DNA of 39,495 nt from IMG/VR virus record IMGVR_UViG_3300009151_000155, positions 1 through 39,495 of that record; one strand, 5' to 3'. The notes beneath the pieces are model-generated. The model made no database searches. It worked only from the letters and a program-made list of their open reading frames with translations, and had not been told where the DNA came from. The stretch comes from a virus. The position numbers were made by a program, and so were the translations under genes. The number at the start of each line of letters is the position of its first letter. Positions within the stretch are counted from its first letter, which is position 1. Of the stretch, positions 15,509-23,609 are shown in pieces.

Positions 15509-16071
15509 AATTCTATATCATAATAATCTATTTGTTCTTCTGTTCTTTTATTAGTTAAAGTTAATTCAGATCTTCTGACTAATTCATACTCATAATGTCT
15601 ACCAATTCTAAACAATTTTCTTAAAAATGGTATATCATCTGATTCGTAATTAATTCTTTCTTCGTCAACCATTAAACAAAGACATTTTTTATTATCTTCT
15701 GAATTATAATTTGCCACTACCGGTTCACCATCTTCATAATCTATATGAGATGCACCCATTTTAGCGTAACAAATAAATTTTGTTTCTAATTCTTCTCCTG
15801 TACTAGTATAGTTAATCATAACATCATCACCAGCTTCTATATTATTCATATCTTCTGATAAGTAAACTCTTATCCAAAAATAAACTTTTTGTTTATCTAT
15901 TTTTGTTTTTACTGGTCTTTGTGCCAAAACTTCTGCATCAGCAAACGTTGTATCAAACACAACGTCTTCTAGATTAAGAGATCTAGCTTGTTCTACTAAA
16001 CTATCATACACAGACGCTTTAGTTATTTCTTTATTTAGTTTTTCTCTAGGTAAAAAATCCATATTTTCCAT
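15505..16071 (-). CDS. Hypothetical protein with a central beta-rich domain
   Basis: Length 188 aa, not recognised. MENMDFLPREKLNKEITKA begins a short helical region; residues about 60-110 contain VYFWIRVYLSED, GDDVMINYTSTGEELETKFICYAK, with the look of a small beta-barrel that ends in acidic loops. The C-terminus is ELTLTNKRTEEQIDYYDIEF. A second Met (residue 4) could also start it. It has its own terminator downstream, faces the plus-strand gene at 16181 across a 21-bp inverted repeat, and is probably transcribed alone. No function can be proposed. Confidence 0.68.
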   Translation of the reverse strand: MENMDFLPREKLNKEITKASVYDSLVEQARSLNLEDVVFDTTFADAEVLAQRPVKTKIDKQKVYFWIRVYLSEDMNNIEAGDDVMINYTSTGEELETKFICYAKMGASHIDYEDGEPVVANYNSEDNKKCLCLMVDEERINYESDDIPFLRKLFRIGRHYEYELVRRSELTLTNKRTEEQIDYYDIEF

Positions 16072-16088
16072 ATTATTTTAATTATTTT

Positions 16089-16139
16089 TAATTATATATC
16101 AAATAATTATTTCTTCCTTAATTATTTGATATATAATTA
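16089..16139. promoter_or_regulatory. 21-bp perfect inverted repeat between divergent genes
   Basis: Arms 16089-16109 and 16119-16139 (taattatatatcaaataatta and its exact complement) flank a 9-nt pyrimidine loop (tttcttcct). It sits 18 nt upstream of the minus gene start (16071) and 41 nt upstream of the plus start (16181), where an operator, or a hairpin blocking read-through, would be expected. Confidence 0.5.
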
Positions 16140-16180
16140 TTGCAAAAATATAAGTAATCTTTATATTTAATATATAGTAA

Positions 16181-16867
16181 ATGAAAATATCTGAAATAAA
16201 AACATTATTTAAAGAAGTATTTGAGGATGAAAAAGGTTTGATAAAAACCGTTGATAGTGTTTATGAAAAATCGAAAGATGAAGATTTTTTAAAATTGATC
16301 ATATCTATACATGATTTAAGAGTTCAAGATACATTAATTATACATACTAAATTTATATTCAAAACTGATTTGGAGAAAAATAATATTTTGGAAAATTCAT
16401 TTTTATATTTATATGATATAAATTGCATTTATCATACAATTGAATTTAAAGATGCATTTGATTTGGAAAATAAAATTAAAAAAATAATAGACTCAAATAA
16501 ATTCGGAAAAGATATACAAACATTATCCGAATTTATTGATACACCTGGACTTTTAATTTCCCATTATTTTGAACAAAATAATATTGAAAATTATAGTATA
16601 GGTAATGTTGTTTATGAACCAAAATTTAAAGTAAAACCTTGTAATGAAACTACGTTTGATTTTGACATTAATGTAGTTAGTGGTGATAGTGAATATGATT
16701 TTTCATTATGTATATCTAAACATAAAAATGTAGATGATAAAATTTTTTATAGGTTTAGATTTAGATTATTAGATAAATCAGAAACAATTGATGTAGACAA
16801 GCTTTTGAATATACATTTTTTAATTGGACATAAAATAGTGGATATGTTAAATACACTTTTAAAATAA
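16181..16867 (+). CDS. Hypothetical protein
   Basis: Length 228 aa, not recognised. MKISEIKTLFKEVFEDEKGL opens a helical stretch; the middle alternates short strands and helices (FLYLYDINCIYHTIEFKDAF); the C-terminal third (FDFDINVVSGDSEYDFSLCISKHKN and IFYRFRFRLLDKSE) is beta-rich. No Cys pairs, signal or membrane segment. The ATG follows TTTAATATATAGTAA, the box seen before many genes here. It is followed 12 nt later by the small gene at 16880, so the two form a short plus-strand operon closed by a bidirectional terminator. Confidence 0.68.
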   Translation: MKISEIKTLFKEVFEDEKGLIKTVDSVYEKSKDEDFLKLIISIHDLRVQDTLIIHTKFIFKTDLEKNNILENSFLYLYDINCIYHTIEFKDAFDLENKIKKIIDSNKFGKDIQTLSEFIDTPGLLISHYFEQNNIENYSIGNVVYEPKFKVKPCNETTFDFDINVVSGDSEYDFSLCISKHKNVDDKIFYRFRFRLLDKSETIDVDKLLNIHFLIGHKIVDMLNTLLK

Positions 16868-16879
16868 AATATATAAATT

Positions 16880-17140
16880 ATGAGAAAAGATAATAACCCA
16901 AACTTCAATACAAAATATCTTCAACCTTTTAAAGATTTTGATCCAAAAAAAGAGAAAGAAAATTTAAATAAATTAAAAAGATCATTTAATAAAAATGAAG
17001 ATGATATGTATGAATTACCAAATAATAAAAAAATGCATTTTAATAATGTAGCTAAAACTATGCAGTCTCTATCTAAGGATGAGATTAAAGATAAATTAGA
17101 TGCTATTGAAAATGAAGAGGATAAAGAAGATAAAAAATAA
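16880..17140 (+). CDS. Small charged hypothetical protein
   Basis: Length 86 aa, lysine-, asparagine- and acid-rich (KEKENLNKLKRSFNKNEDD in the middle, ENEEDKEDKK at the end), probably mostly disordered with one helix. No recognisable motif. It is the second gene of a plus-strand pair and ends at a strong bidirectional hairpin shared with the convergent HD-domain gene. Confidence 0.65.
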   Translation: MRKDNNPNFNTKYLQPFKDFDPKKEKENLNKLKRSFNKNEDDMYELPNNKKMHFNNVAKTMQSLSKDEIKDKLDAIENEEDKEDKK

Positions 17141-17168
17141 AAAAAGCGGCTTTTAAAGCCGCTTTTTT
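17141..17168. terminator. Bidirectional terminator
   Basis: An 11-bp stem (aaagcggcttt 17143-17153 / aaagccgcttt 17155-17165) with A and T tracts either side separates the convergent genes ending at 17140 (+) and 17168 (-). Confidence 0.85.
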
Positions 17169-17731
17169 TATTCAAAAAATATTCTAGCACTTATTACATC
17201 GCAACAATGGCAAAAAGCGCATAAAGGTGACATCACTCTCTTATCTTTCCGATAATCATGTCCCTCACCATGAATATATTTCAATGCCAATTTATGTTCT
17301 TCTGTTAATTTTATATTGAACTTTTCAATCAACATTTTTCTAATTTCGTCATCTGAATCAGTCTCATACTCTAAAACCTCTTCTTCTATAAAAGAATTCT
17401 CATCTATAACACCAGTTTTAACTAAAATTGGACTATATTTAATAGGTTTTTCAATATCATGTAAAAATAAAACTAATAAAGCATCAGAAAGACTAAACCC
17501 TAATTTATCTTTCTTCATTAACGATTTATACATAGTAGAGGCATATTCTAGAATATCACTAACATGTTTAAAATAACCACCTTCATAAGCTTGATGATTA
17601 CCAGATGAACCAGGAGCATCAGGATATTTATCCATAAAAAAGTTTAATAAATCAATACATCTAAAGCTATTACTATCTTCTATTTTAAGAAGATATGAAA
17701 TAATGTTGTTTACTTCTGGTTTGAGTGTCAT
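17168..17731 (-). CDS. HD-domain metal-dependent phosphohydrolase
   Basis: Length 187 aa. The HD signature is visible: H at residue 46 (GNHQAYEGGYFKHVSDIL, with a second His at 56), the HD pair at about 91-92 (VLFLHDIEKPIKY), conserved His residues in LKYIHGEGHDY, and the closing Asp in HCCDVISAR near the C-terminus. HD enzymes hydrolyse phosphate esters of nucleotides, (p)ppGpp or cyclic nucleotides. Phage members often adjust nucleotide pools or alarmones; the substrate cannot be read from sequence. The long leader after an AATTAATATATAAAAC box suggests its own promoter. Confidence 0.72.
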   Translation of the reverse strand: MTLKPEVNNIISYLLKIEDSNSFRCIDLLNFFMDKYPDAPGSSGNHQAYEGGYFKHVSDILEYASTMYKSLMKKDKLGFSLSDALLVLFLHDIEKPIKYSPILVKTGVIDENSFIEEEVLEYETDSDDEIRKMLIEKFNIKLTEEHKLALKYIHGEGHDYRKDKRVMSPLCAFCHCCDVISARIFFE

Positions 17732-17752
17732 TTATGTTTTTTGTTTTATATA

Positions 17753-18040
17753 TTAATTTGTATTTTTTAAAGTAATCATAAAATTAAAAAAATCTTCAAA
17801 TTCCATTTCTTCAAATTTAATACTACTATTAAGTTTGTTTGGAACTAATACTGAATCTAAAAGCATTTCCCATCTATTATCATTTTTAGATTTCATAAAT
17901 TCCCAAATAAGGTAATTCATAGCATATGTCGAATACTCCTTATCATTTAAGATAAAATTAACTTTTTTATATTCTTTTAAAGTAAAATTACCCCTTTTAT
18001 ATTCATCAATTATATTATTATAATGCTCTACTGTAATCAT
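17753..18040 (-). CDS. Small hypothetical protein coupled to the methyltransferase
   Basis: Length 95 aa, predicted mainly helical, acidic C-terminus (FEEMEFEDFFNFMITL). It overlaps the end of the Eco57I-like methyltransferase by 23 nt, so its translation is probably coupled. No motif for a nuclease is present. It may be a partner of the methyltransferase, but this rests on position only. Confidence 0.65.
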   Translation of the reverse strand: MITVEHYNNIIDEYKRGNFTLKEYKKVNFILNDKEYSTYAMNYLIWEFMKSKNDNRWEMLLDSVLVPNKLNSSIKFEEMEFEDFFNFMITLKNTN

Positions 18041-19658
18041 TTTTTATTCTTTTTTTCTTTACAACTTTTTTTTCTAAATCTGCCTCTATGATTAAATTGA
18101 TTTCTTCTTCTGTTAAATTAAAATACTTAAATAATAATTCATCATTCCACTCTCTATCAAAAGAAACTTTTGGTATCCACTTAATAGTTCCATTACTAAT
18201 GTCTTGACTAACTTTTCTTAGAGAAAGTAGATAATTAGCAAATTTTGTTCTCAAATAAGAAGCTAATGACTTAGCCTCATTTTCGCTTTTTACAAAAAAA
18301 GACAAATAAGTATCATTTAAATACTCACCTGGTTTAGAAATAAATATATTACCAAATCCACATCCACCTTTTGTGGCGGCTCTTGGTGTAACTACTCTCC
18401 ATGTATTAGATACTTTAAGATCAGTTTTATCTATCCATTTAGTAAATCCTTTTTGTTGTGCTACATAACATAAAGCATAATTATCATTTAGTTGTGTATC
18501 AACTAATCTACTATCATTTGTGCTAATTTTAAAATATGAACGAGCATGATGTATATCCGCTATACTTTCCATTTCAAGTAATTTAGAAATTAGCATCATG
18601 GAGCTAGTATTTGATACTATCACATCAAATTTATTTAAATTAACATTAATACCATTAAAATCACATTTACCACTAAACGAATTATCATAAGAAAAATATG
18701 ATACACCACCCTTAATATCAACTTCACCAAAAACCGTGCTTGCATCGTCAAAATGCTTAATACAAGATAATTTATTTGATTCCATCATCATTTTTCTAAA
18801 TGTATCTAAACCTTTGCCACCAGCAAACCATCTAGATGGAGTTATAAACGATATAATCGTATTTTTATTACTTATATTTATTGATTGCTCAATAAATTTA
18901 TTATAAATAGGTTTAGAAGAAGCTTTGGCGCCATTATCCTTTATATGGTAAGGTGGATTACCAAGTATTCTATCAAATGATATTAATTTCCAATTATCTC
19001 TCATATTAAGATTAAATAATGGATTCAAATAATCACCTCTATAAAAATTAGTATTATACTCTCCTTTTGGATCAATGAAAAAGATATAAGAAAACATATT
19101 TATAGGTTGTATTTCACAAGCATAAACCATTTTTTCTATTATATGTCTGTATCTAACTTCTTCATCTTCGAAGCCTTCGACATTAGCTAATCCTATTAAT
19201 AGTCTTTGTATAATTCTTATAAGATAATTTCCGATGCCATTAGAAGCATCTAACCAAGTTAAGTTTGGATTAGACCAGTCTGTCTTTGGAAAGCAGTTAT
19301 CTAACTGCTCGTCTATTAACCAAATAGGAGTAAACACTTCCGCAAATTTAACTTTTGTCACGTCATCTACATTTAGATACGGAATAGCCATTTCATTTAG
19401 TATTTTCTCGAAATAGTCATAGCGAGATATTGTTTTATTATCCATATTTTTCATTATATCAATTATATCAGAAGCTTTCATTCTGCAATCATTTTTACCT
19501 AAATGTAAAAATGTTATCTTTATATCAGATAATTTTATATCTGGATTAATAAGTGAAGTTTTGAACTTTTTGAAAAATTCAAAGTTATTAAATTTTGGCT
19601 CTAAAAAATCAAAATATAATTCATTATATACCTCTAGTTTATTTTTCGTTAATAGCAT
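18018..19658 (-). CDS. N6-adenine DNA methyltransferase, Eco57I/type IIG-like, without nuclease
   Basis: Length 546 aa. SAM-binding motif I appears as WLDASNGIGNYLIRIIQR near residues 135-152, the catalytic NPPY at about 234-237 (ILGNPPYHI), and then a target-recognition-type C-terminal half (FITPSRWFAGGKGL, KGGVSYF, later RVVTPRAATKGGCGFGN). This is the gamma-class order used by Eco57I-like and type I/IIG enzymes. The N-terminal ~100 residues do not show a PD-(D/E)xK nuclease, so it is probably a methyltransferase only. It is the second of four methyltransferase genes in this window and the only one of its class. Confidence 0.87.
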   Translation of the reverse strand: MLLTKNKLEVYNELYFDFLEPKFNNFEFFKKFKTSLINPDIKLSDIKITFLHLGKNDCRMKASDIIDIMKNMDNKTISRYDYFEKILNEMAIPYLNVDDVTKVKFAEVFTPIWLIDEQLDNCFPKTDWSNPNLTWLDASNGIGNYLIRIIQRLLIGLANVEGFEDEEVRYRHIIEKMVYACEIQPINMFSYIFFIDPKGEYNTNFYRGDYLNPLFNLNMRDNWKLISFDRILGNPPYHIKDNGAKASSKPIYNKFIEQSINISNKNTIISFITPSRWFAGGKGLDTFRKMMMESNKLSCIKHFDDASTVFGEVDIKGGVSYFSYDNSFSGKCDFNGINVNLNKFDVIVSNTSSMMLISKLLEMESIADIHHARSYFKISTNDSRLVDTQLNDNYALCYVAQQKGFTKWIDKTDLKVSNTWRVVTPRAATKGGCGFGNIFISKPGEYLNDTYLSFFVKSENEAKSLASYLRTKFANYLLSLRKVSQDISNGTIKWIPKVSFDREWNDELLFKYFNLTEEEINLIIEADLEKKVVKKKRIKNDYSRAL

Positions 19659-19725
19659 TTTAAAAAATTAGTTATGCTATTATACGCTTATGTTTATAAG
19701 AGTTTCAGCGATTTTTATATATTTC

Positions 19726-20277
19726 TTATTGTAATTTCAAAACTTTACTTAATCTTGGTTCAGCTAATCCTGTCCCAAATACCCATTTTAAATCTTTATA
19801 TTGTCTTGTACCATATGAACCAAGTTCTATGCTATTTTTTACGTCAATTATATCATATAATTCATCTCCAATTTCTAATACTCTAACCTCTAAATATTGT
19901 GAATAGAATTTCAAAGCGCAATCAATCATACTATCTAATCCCTTTTTATTCGGATTTAGTGTATCAATTAATTCTACCTTCATAAAATAATTTGAGTGTA
20001 AGTAATCTAATTCAAATTCATCTCTAAAACAAGGTGTTATACCTGAGTATAAACCTTGTTTTAGTTGATTAGTAATCATCATTTCTATAAATGATTGCTC
20101 ACCAGATGCTACTAAAGCTCTGTCGTTAATAAAAAAATCTTTTCTATCAATTGGTTTAGTAATACTAGATGTTTTAACGTCCATAGTCCAATCTAAATCA
20201 ATTGTCCTATATGTTTCAGCATTATAATAATTTAATGCAGTCATTAATCTTTGCCAGTTTATGCTATCTGCGCCCAT
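19726..20277 (-). CDS. Class II aminoacyl-tRNA synthetase-fold protein, short
   Basis: Length 183 aa. The segment FIEMMITNQLKQGLYSGITPCFRDE resembles class II motif 2 (the fRxE loop), and the end SIELGSYGTRQYKDLKWVFGTGLAEPRLSKVL resembles motif 3 (glycine-rich with a final Arg). This suggests a reduced synthetase-like fold, closer to the subclass containing Ser/Pro/His enzymes than to the AspRS-like gene at 14539. There is no room for an anticodon-binding domain. It might act as an amide-forming enzyme on a small molecule or protein. It overlaps the MazG fusion gene upstream by 14 nt and is the last gene of the 22998-19726 operon. Confidence 0.6.
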   Translation of the reverse strand: MGADSINWQRLMTALNYYNAETYRTIDLDWTMDVKTSSITKPIDRKDFFINDRALVASGEQSFIEMMITNQLKQGLYSGITPCFRDEFELDYLHSNYFMKVELIDTLNPNKKGLDSMIDCALKFYSQYLEVRVLEIGDELYDIIDVKNSIELGSYGTRQYKDLKWVFGTGLAEPRLSKVLKLQ

Positions 20278-20980
20278 TTTTAAATGCCCTTTTTGTTATA
20301 TCTGAGAATATTCTCAAATCCTCTATTGTTAATTTTTGTGCTAAACAAAATTCTTCTAACGCTCCGTATAAATCTGATAATTCGACCATCATCATTATCT
20401 TAGAATTTTGCTTTTCAGCATCTTTTAATTCATCTAATTCTTCTTGAATTTTAGATATAGTACCAATTTCACCCTTTTTAATCTCTGTCGTATGATAACC
20501 GTTAAATGTAGTTAAATCTTTAGTGTTGCTAACTGATTTTCCGGAAAATGTGACATCCAAAGGTTTAGAATCACAATATTTATCTTCAAAAAAGTCAGCT
20601 ATAAACTCAACCTCATAGTGAAACTCACTTTCGGTGATGCATTTTACTTGTGCAGCAAAAAAATGTAATTCTCTCAATACAAGTCCAGTTTTATCATGTT
20701 GTTTGATAATTATATCACCTACAATATCCATTTTATAAGACATTTGTCCAGATGAATTCCAAATTACGTTATACCAATTTTTTAATTTCTCAAAAACTAA
20801 TTCATTTGAAAATCTTATTATAAAACTTGGTGCGAATGTTTCCCCGGTAATCTTAACATCAATTACATCAGAGTCTATTAAACGCTCTTTTGTTTCCATG
20901 ATAGATGGAAGTTTATATTCTATTTCAAAATTTAATTTTGATTTCGGTATTTCTATTTTTTCAAAGTGTGGTAGTGCCAT
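20264..20980 (-). CDS. MazG-like NTP pyrophosphatase fused to a tail-tube-like N-terminal domain
   Basis: Length 238 aa. The C-terminal ~65 residues match phage MazG-like all-alpha pyrophosphatases: SKIQEELDELKDAEKQN, then MVELSDLYGALEEFC (metal-binding E-E and E-x2-D pattern), ending SDITKRAFKNGRR. Such enzymes cleave NTPs to NMP and PPi and are used to clean nucleotide pools or lower (p)ppGpp. The first ~150 residues (MALPHFEKIEIPKSKL, FIIRFSNELVFEKLKNWYN, MDIVGDIIIKQHDKTG, FHYEVEFIADFF) have the strand order and wording of the T4 gp19 tail-tube fold, a very unusual partner; this part is tentative. Its ATG overlaps the stop of rpiB (TAATG). Confidence 0.65.
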   Translation of the reverse strand: MALPHFEKIEIPKSKLNFEIEYKLPSIMETKERLIDSDVIDVKITGETFAPSFIIRFSNELVFEKLKNWYNVIWNSSGQMSYKMDIVGDIIIKQHDKTGLVLRELHFFAAQVKCITESEFHYEVEFIADFFEDKYCDSKPLDVTFSGKSVSNTKDLTTFNGYHTTEIKKGEIGTISKIQEELDELKDAEKQNSKIMMMVELSDLYGALEEFCLAQKLTIEDLRIFSDITKRAFKNGRR

Positions 20981-21414
20981 TATATTTGTGTATTTATTTT
21001 ATCAATTCTTTTTTGGTGTCTTCCACCTTCAAATTCAGTTTCCAAGAAAACTTCTACTATATTCAATGCTTCATCTGTTTCTAAAAACCTTGCTGGTAAG
21101 CATAAAACATTTGCGTCATTGTGTTGCCTCGCTAATATAGCAATTTCTGGTTTCCAACATAAAGCAGCTCTTACGCCATTCCATTTATTAGCTGTCATTG
21201 CTATCCCATTACCCGTCCCACAGATTAAAATTGATAATTCTGTTTCTTCAGTTGTTAAAGATTGCATAACTGCATGTGCAAAATCTGGATAATCCACTGA
21301 ATCTGCGTCATTAGTACCAAAGTTGATTGTGTCAATTCCCTTTTCGTGTAAAAAATTTACTATATCAGCTTTAAGTTCATAACCTGCATGATCATTTCCT
21401 ATACTTATTTTCAT
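20980..21414 (-). CDS. rpiB: Ribose-5-phosphate isomerase B
   Basis: Length 144 aa, the usual size for RpiB. Conserved features: MKISIGNDHAGYELK (Asp-His phosphate site), DYPDFAHAV, the catalytic cysteine loop ILICGTGNGIAMTANKWNGVRAALCW, HNDANVLCLPAR, and the C-terminal GGRHQKRIDKI. It interconverts ribose-5-phosphate and ribulose-5-phosphate in the pentose phosphate route, feeding PRPP and nucleotide synthesis. All key residues are present, so it should be active. As a phage metabolic gene it fits with the ribonucleotide reductase and MazG genes here. It is translationally coupled on both sides (4-nt overlap upstream, TAATG downstream). Confidence 0.92.
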   Translation of the reverse strand: MKISIGNDHAGYELKADIVNFLHEKGIDTINFGTNDADSVDYPDFAHAVMQSLTTEETELSILICGTGNGIAMTANKWNGVRAALCWKPEIAILARQHNDANVLCLPARFLETDEALNIVEVFLETEFEGGRHQKRIDKINTQI

Positions 21415-22052
21415 TTTATTCCTAATATTTTTTTAATTTTATCTTTAAAAGTTTCTTTAATAATAATTTCTTCTATATCTAAAATATCATTAATAGTTGT
21501 ATCTCTTTTGTCAGCTAAAATATGTGTTTCTAACCTAGCAGTAAATCCAGAAAATTGATAATATGGATTATAAAAGTATTCATTATCACTATCAATTACT
21601 TTGTAATTTTTATCAAATATTTTAGCTTTTGGATTAATCCAATCTTTTGCAAATAATCTACAGCATAGTACTTCATATGGTTCCAAATTTTCACACGATT
21701 TAGGTGCAAAGTCATCAATATACTCATATCCTAATTCCACTATAATCTTCCATACTTCTGTACCAACAAGATATAAATTACCTGGTCCACATCTACCAGC
21801 TACCGATATGTTAGTTGAAGCACTAATCATTCTGTGGAATATTCCTTTTTTATTTTTAAAAATTGGAAATCCATTATCTCCTCTTAATTGAGAGTTGCTA
21901 TGTCCTATAACTCTTAATAAGTCTAAATCTTCCATTACTTCGTCATAAGTAGAATAAAACTTCATATTAATAGTTTTATCAATAACTATTTGCTGTTCTA
22001 TAACCTTATTATCAATAATAAAATCTTCTATTGTCAAATCTGCTATTTTCAT
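21411..22052 (-). CDS. Hypothetical protein, possible capsid-protein-like segment
   Basis: Length 213 aa. Not recognised with confidence. The central stretch MISASTNISVAGRCGPGNLY-LVGTEVWKII resembles the region of the capsid protein at the right edge reading YIATEGRVGPAQFAVTNGAL, a segment conserved in T4 gp23-type proteins (Arg-Gly/Pro-Gly-Asn, then a V-G-x-V strand). The rest (YDEVMEDLDLLRVIGHS and the acidic C-terminus IINDILDIEEIIIKE type helices) does not extend that match. It may be a gp23-derived domain, or chance. It sits between the Dam-like gene (1-nt gap) and rpiB (4-nt overlap) in one operon. Confidence 0.6.
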   Translation of the reverse strand: MKIADLTIEDFIIDNKVIEQQIVIDKTINMKFYSTYDEVMEDLDLLRVIGHSNSQLRGDNGFPIFKNKKGIFHRMISASTNISVAGRCGPGNLYLVGTEVWKIIVELGYEYIDDFAPKSCENLEPYEVLCCRLFAKDWINPKAKIFDKNYKVIDSDNEYFYNPYYQFSGFTARLETHILADKRDTTINDILDIEEIIIKETFKDKIKKILGIK

Positions 22053-22053
22053 T

Positions 22054-22998
22054 TTAAAGTTTTTCTCCTGTTTCAGGGTTATAGTTTAATATCAACATTT
22101 CAACACCTTTTGCTTGTGCACCTTTGCTTTCGGAATTATTACCACCATGTGCCGAGCTTCTAAAAACTTCTTTATCAAACCAAAGATATTTATCCTTAGG
22201 TAATAATTCTTCCAATAATGGAAAATAATAATATGATAAAGACCATCTAGCTTCTGTATTTTTAATTAATTCTAATAATCTTCTATGAGAAGCTGGTCCA
22301 AACATACCTTCTTTATCAGCTCCATACCAAAATAATCTTTTTGCGTCATCTTCACCAGTAGCTTCATCATAACGATAATATGGTGGGTCTAAATATAAAT
22401 ATGTTTCTGGTGAATCATATTTTCTAATAAGTTCTTCAAAATCTATATTTAGATATTCTTTAATAGAAATTAATTTATCAGTATAGGTATTCTTTTTTAA
22501 TTTAGTAATTAAAGTTTCTAACTTTAGTTTATCATTAGCTTTCTTATAACCATTAAATCCAGCTCCTCTTGGATAAACTGAATTGTGAGCTGATGTAATA
22601 AGAAATGCATACATAGCGGCTTTTTTAAAGTCACCTATTTCAAAATCCATATTATCTAAAAAATCATTTTTAACATATTCTCTATAAATAGCTTTATAGA
22701 AATCCCATTTTTGTAATGGGTCTGTTAATTCAGTATGTAATTTAGTTTGCTTGAACTTTTCCAATACAGCTAAAAACTTTTCAGGCTCAGAACAACACTT
22801 ATATAAGTTAACTTGGTGCCTATTTTTATCGTTATAGACGACGGTTTCAAAGAAAAGACTATCATCGTCCATATATGTTCCCATAGAGCCGGAAAATGGC
22901 TCTAAATAGGTTTTTATCCCTGTTCTGGGTATTTTGGAGTTAATGAACTCCATGAATGTGTTTGAAGATTTACCTCCGAAGTATGAAATAACAGACAT
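22054..22998 (-). CDS. Dam-like N6-adenine DNA methyltransferase (first copy)
   Basis: Length 314 aa. Motif I-like start SVISYFGGKSSNTFMEFI and YLEPFSGSMGTYM (SAM binding), then the D12-class target region including MYAFLITSAHNSVYPRGAGFNG, and catalytic TYLYLDPPYYRYD near residue 205. This order is the alpha (Dam/T4 Dam/DpnM) class. It methylates adenine in a short motif that cannot be deduced here. A second Dam-class gene, only distantly similar, is at 29252-30202. This gene heads the coupled operon running to 19726. Confidence 0.9.
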   Translation of the reverse strand: MSVISYFGGKSSNTFMEFINSKIPRTGIKTYLEPFSGSMGTYMDDDSLFFETVVYNDKNRHQVNLYKCCSEPEKFLAVLEKFKQTKLHTELTDPLQKWDFYKAIYREYVKNDFLDNMDFEIGDFKKAAMYAFLITSAHNSVYPRGAGFNGYKKANDKLKLETLITKLKKNTYTDKLISIKEYLNIDFEELIRKYDSPETYLYLDPPYYRYDEATGEDDAKRLFWYGADKEGMFGPASHRRLLELIKNTEARWSLSYYYFPLLEELLPKDKYLWFDKEVFRSSAHGGNNSESKGAQAKGVEMLILNYNPETGEKL

Positions 22999-23040
22999 TT
23001 ATATTATTATTTTATTTTTATATATTCAATTAAATAAAAG

Positions 23041-23071
23041 TTTGTAATGTCATTTTTATTTAGTATATTTG
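23041..23071 (+). promoter_or_regulatory. Bacteroidota-type promoter for the P-loop gene
   Basis: TTTG (23041-23044), 19 nt, TATATTTG (23064-23071) fits the Bacteroidota housekeeping consensus exactly; the ATG at 23088 lies 16 nt beyond the -7 box. Confidence 0.7.
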
Positions 23072-23087
23072 CGTCAAATATAGTATT

Positions 23088-23609
23088 ATGAGCAGAATTG
23101 TATTCACAGGTGGCCCTGGTGCCGGCAAAACTTCGGTAATAGAGGAATTAGCTAAAAGAGGACATAATATAGTGCCTGAACCGGCTAGAACTCTTATAGA
23201 TAAATATAAGATAGATTCTCCGGAATTATTACCTAGTATCTCAAAGGAGAACAGGAATTTATTTCAAACTGCTATTGAAAAAGAAACCATAAAAAACTAC
23301 CATGATAACCAAACTGGATTTTTTGACCGTTCTATTCTGGATGAAATAGGTTATAGGAATCGTTATAATATTGATATAAAAATCGAATTAGATTATGCCG
23401 CTAAAAATTATAGATATAACACAGTATTTATCTTTCCTTTTTGGAAAGAAATATACAAAAATGATGATGTTAGGCATGAAACACCAGAAGAAGCTGAAAT
23501 AATTTATAATTATTTACATGGTGCATATACTAAATATGGTTATAATCCTATAATTGTTCCTAAAATTGAGACTATAAAAAGAGTTGAATTTATACTAGAA
23601 AATATATGA
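23088..23609 (+). CDS. P-loop ATPase/kinase-like protein (AAA_28 type)
   Basis: Length 173 aa. Walker A TGGPGAGKTSVIEEL at residues 7-21, followed by GHNIVPEPARTLIDKY (a conserved acidic/Arg pair in this family) and FFDRSILDEIGYRNRY, the Asp-Arg motif of the NadR/AAA_28 nucleoside- or nucleotide-kinase-like group. Later: VFIFPFWKEIYKNDDVRHETPEEA with the lid-like Arg. It probably phosphorylates a small nucleotide-like substrate, unidentified. It has a strong host-type promoter, and its stop overlaps the next start (ATGA), so the two genes form an early operon. Confidence 0.8.
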   Translation: MSRIVFTGGPGAGKTSVIEELAKRGHNIVPEPARTLIDKYKIDSPELLPSISKENRNLFQTAIEKETIKNYHDNQTGFFDRSILDEIGYRNRYNIDIKIELDYAAKNYRYNTVFIFPFWKEIYKNDDVRHETPEEAEIIYNYLHGAYTKYGYNPIIVPKIETIKRVEFILENI

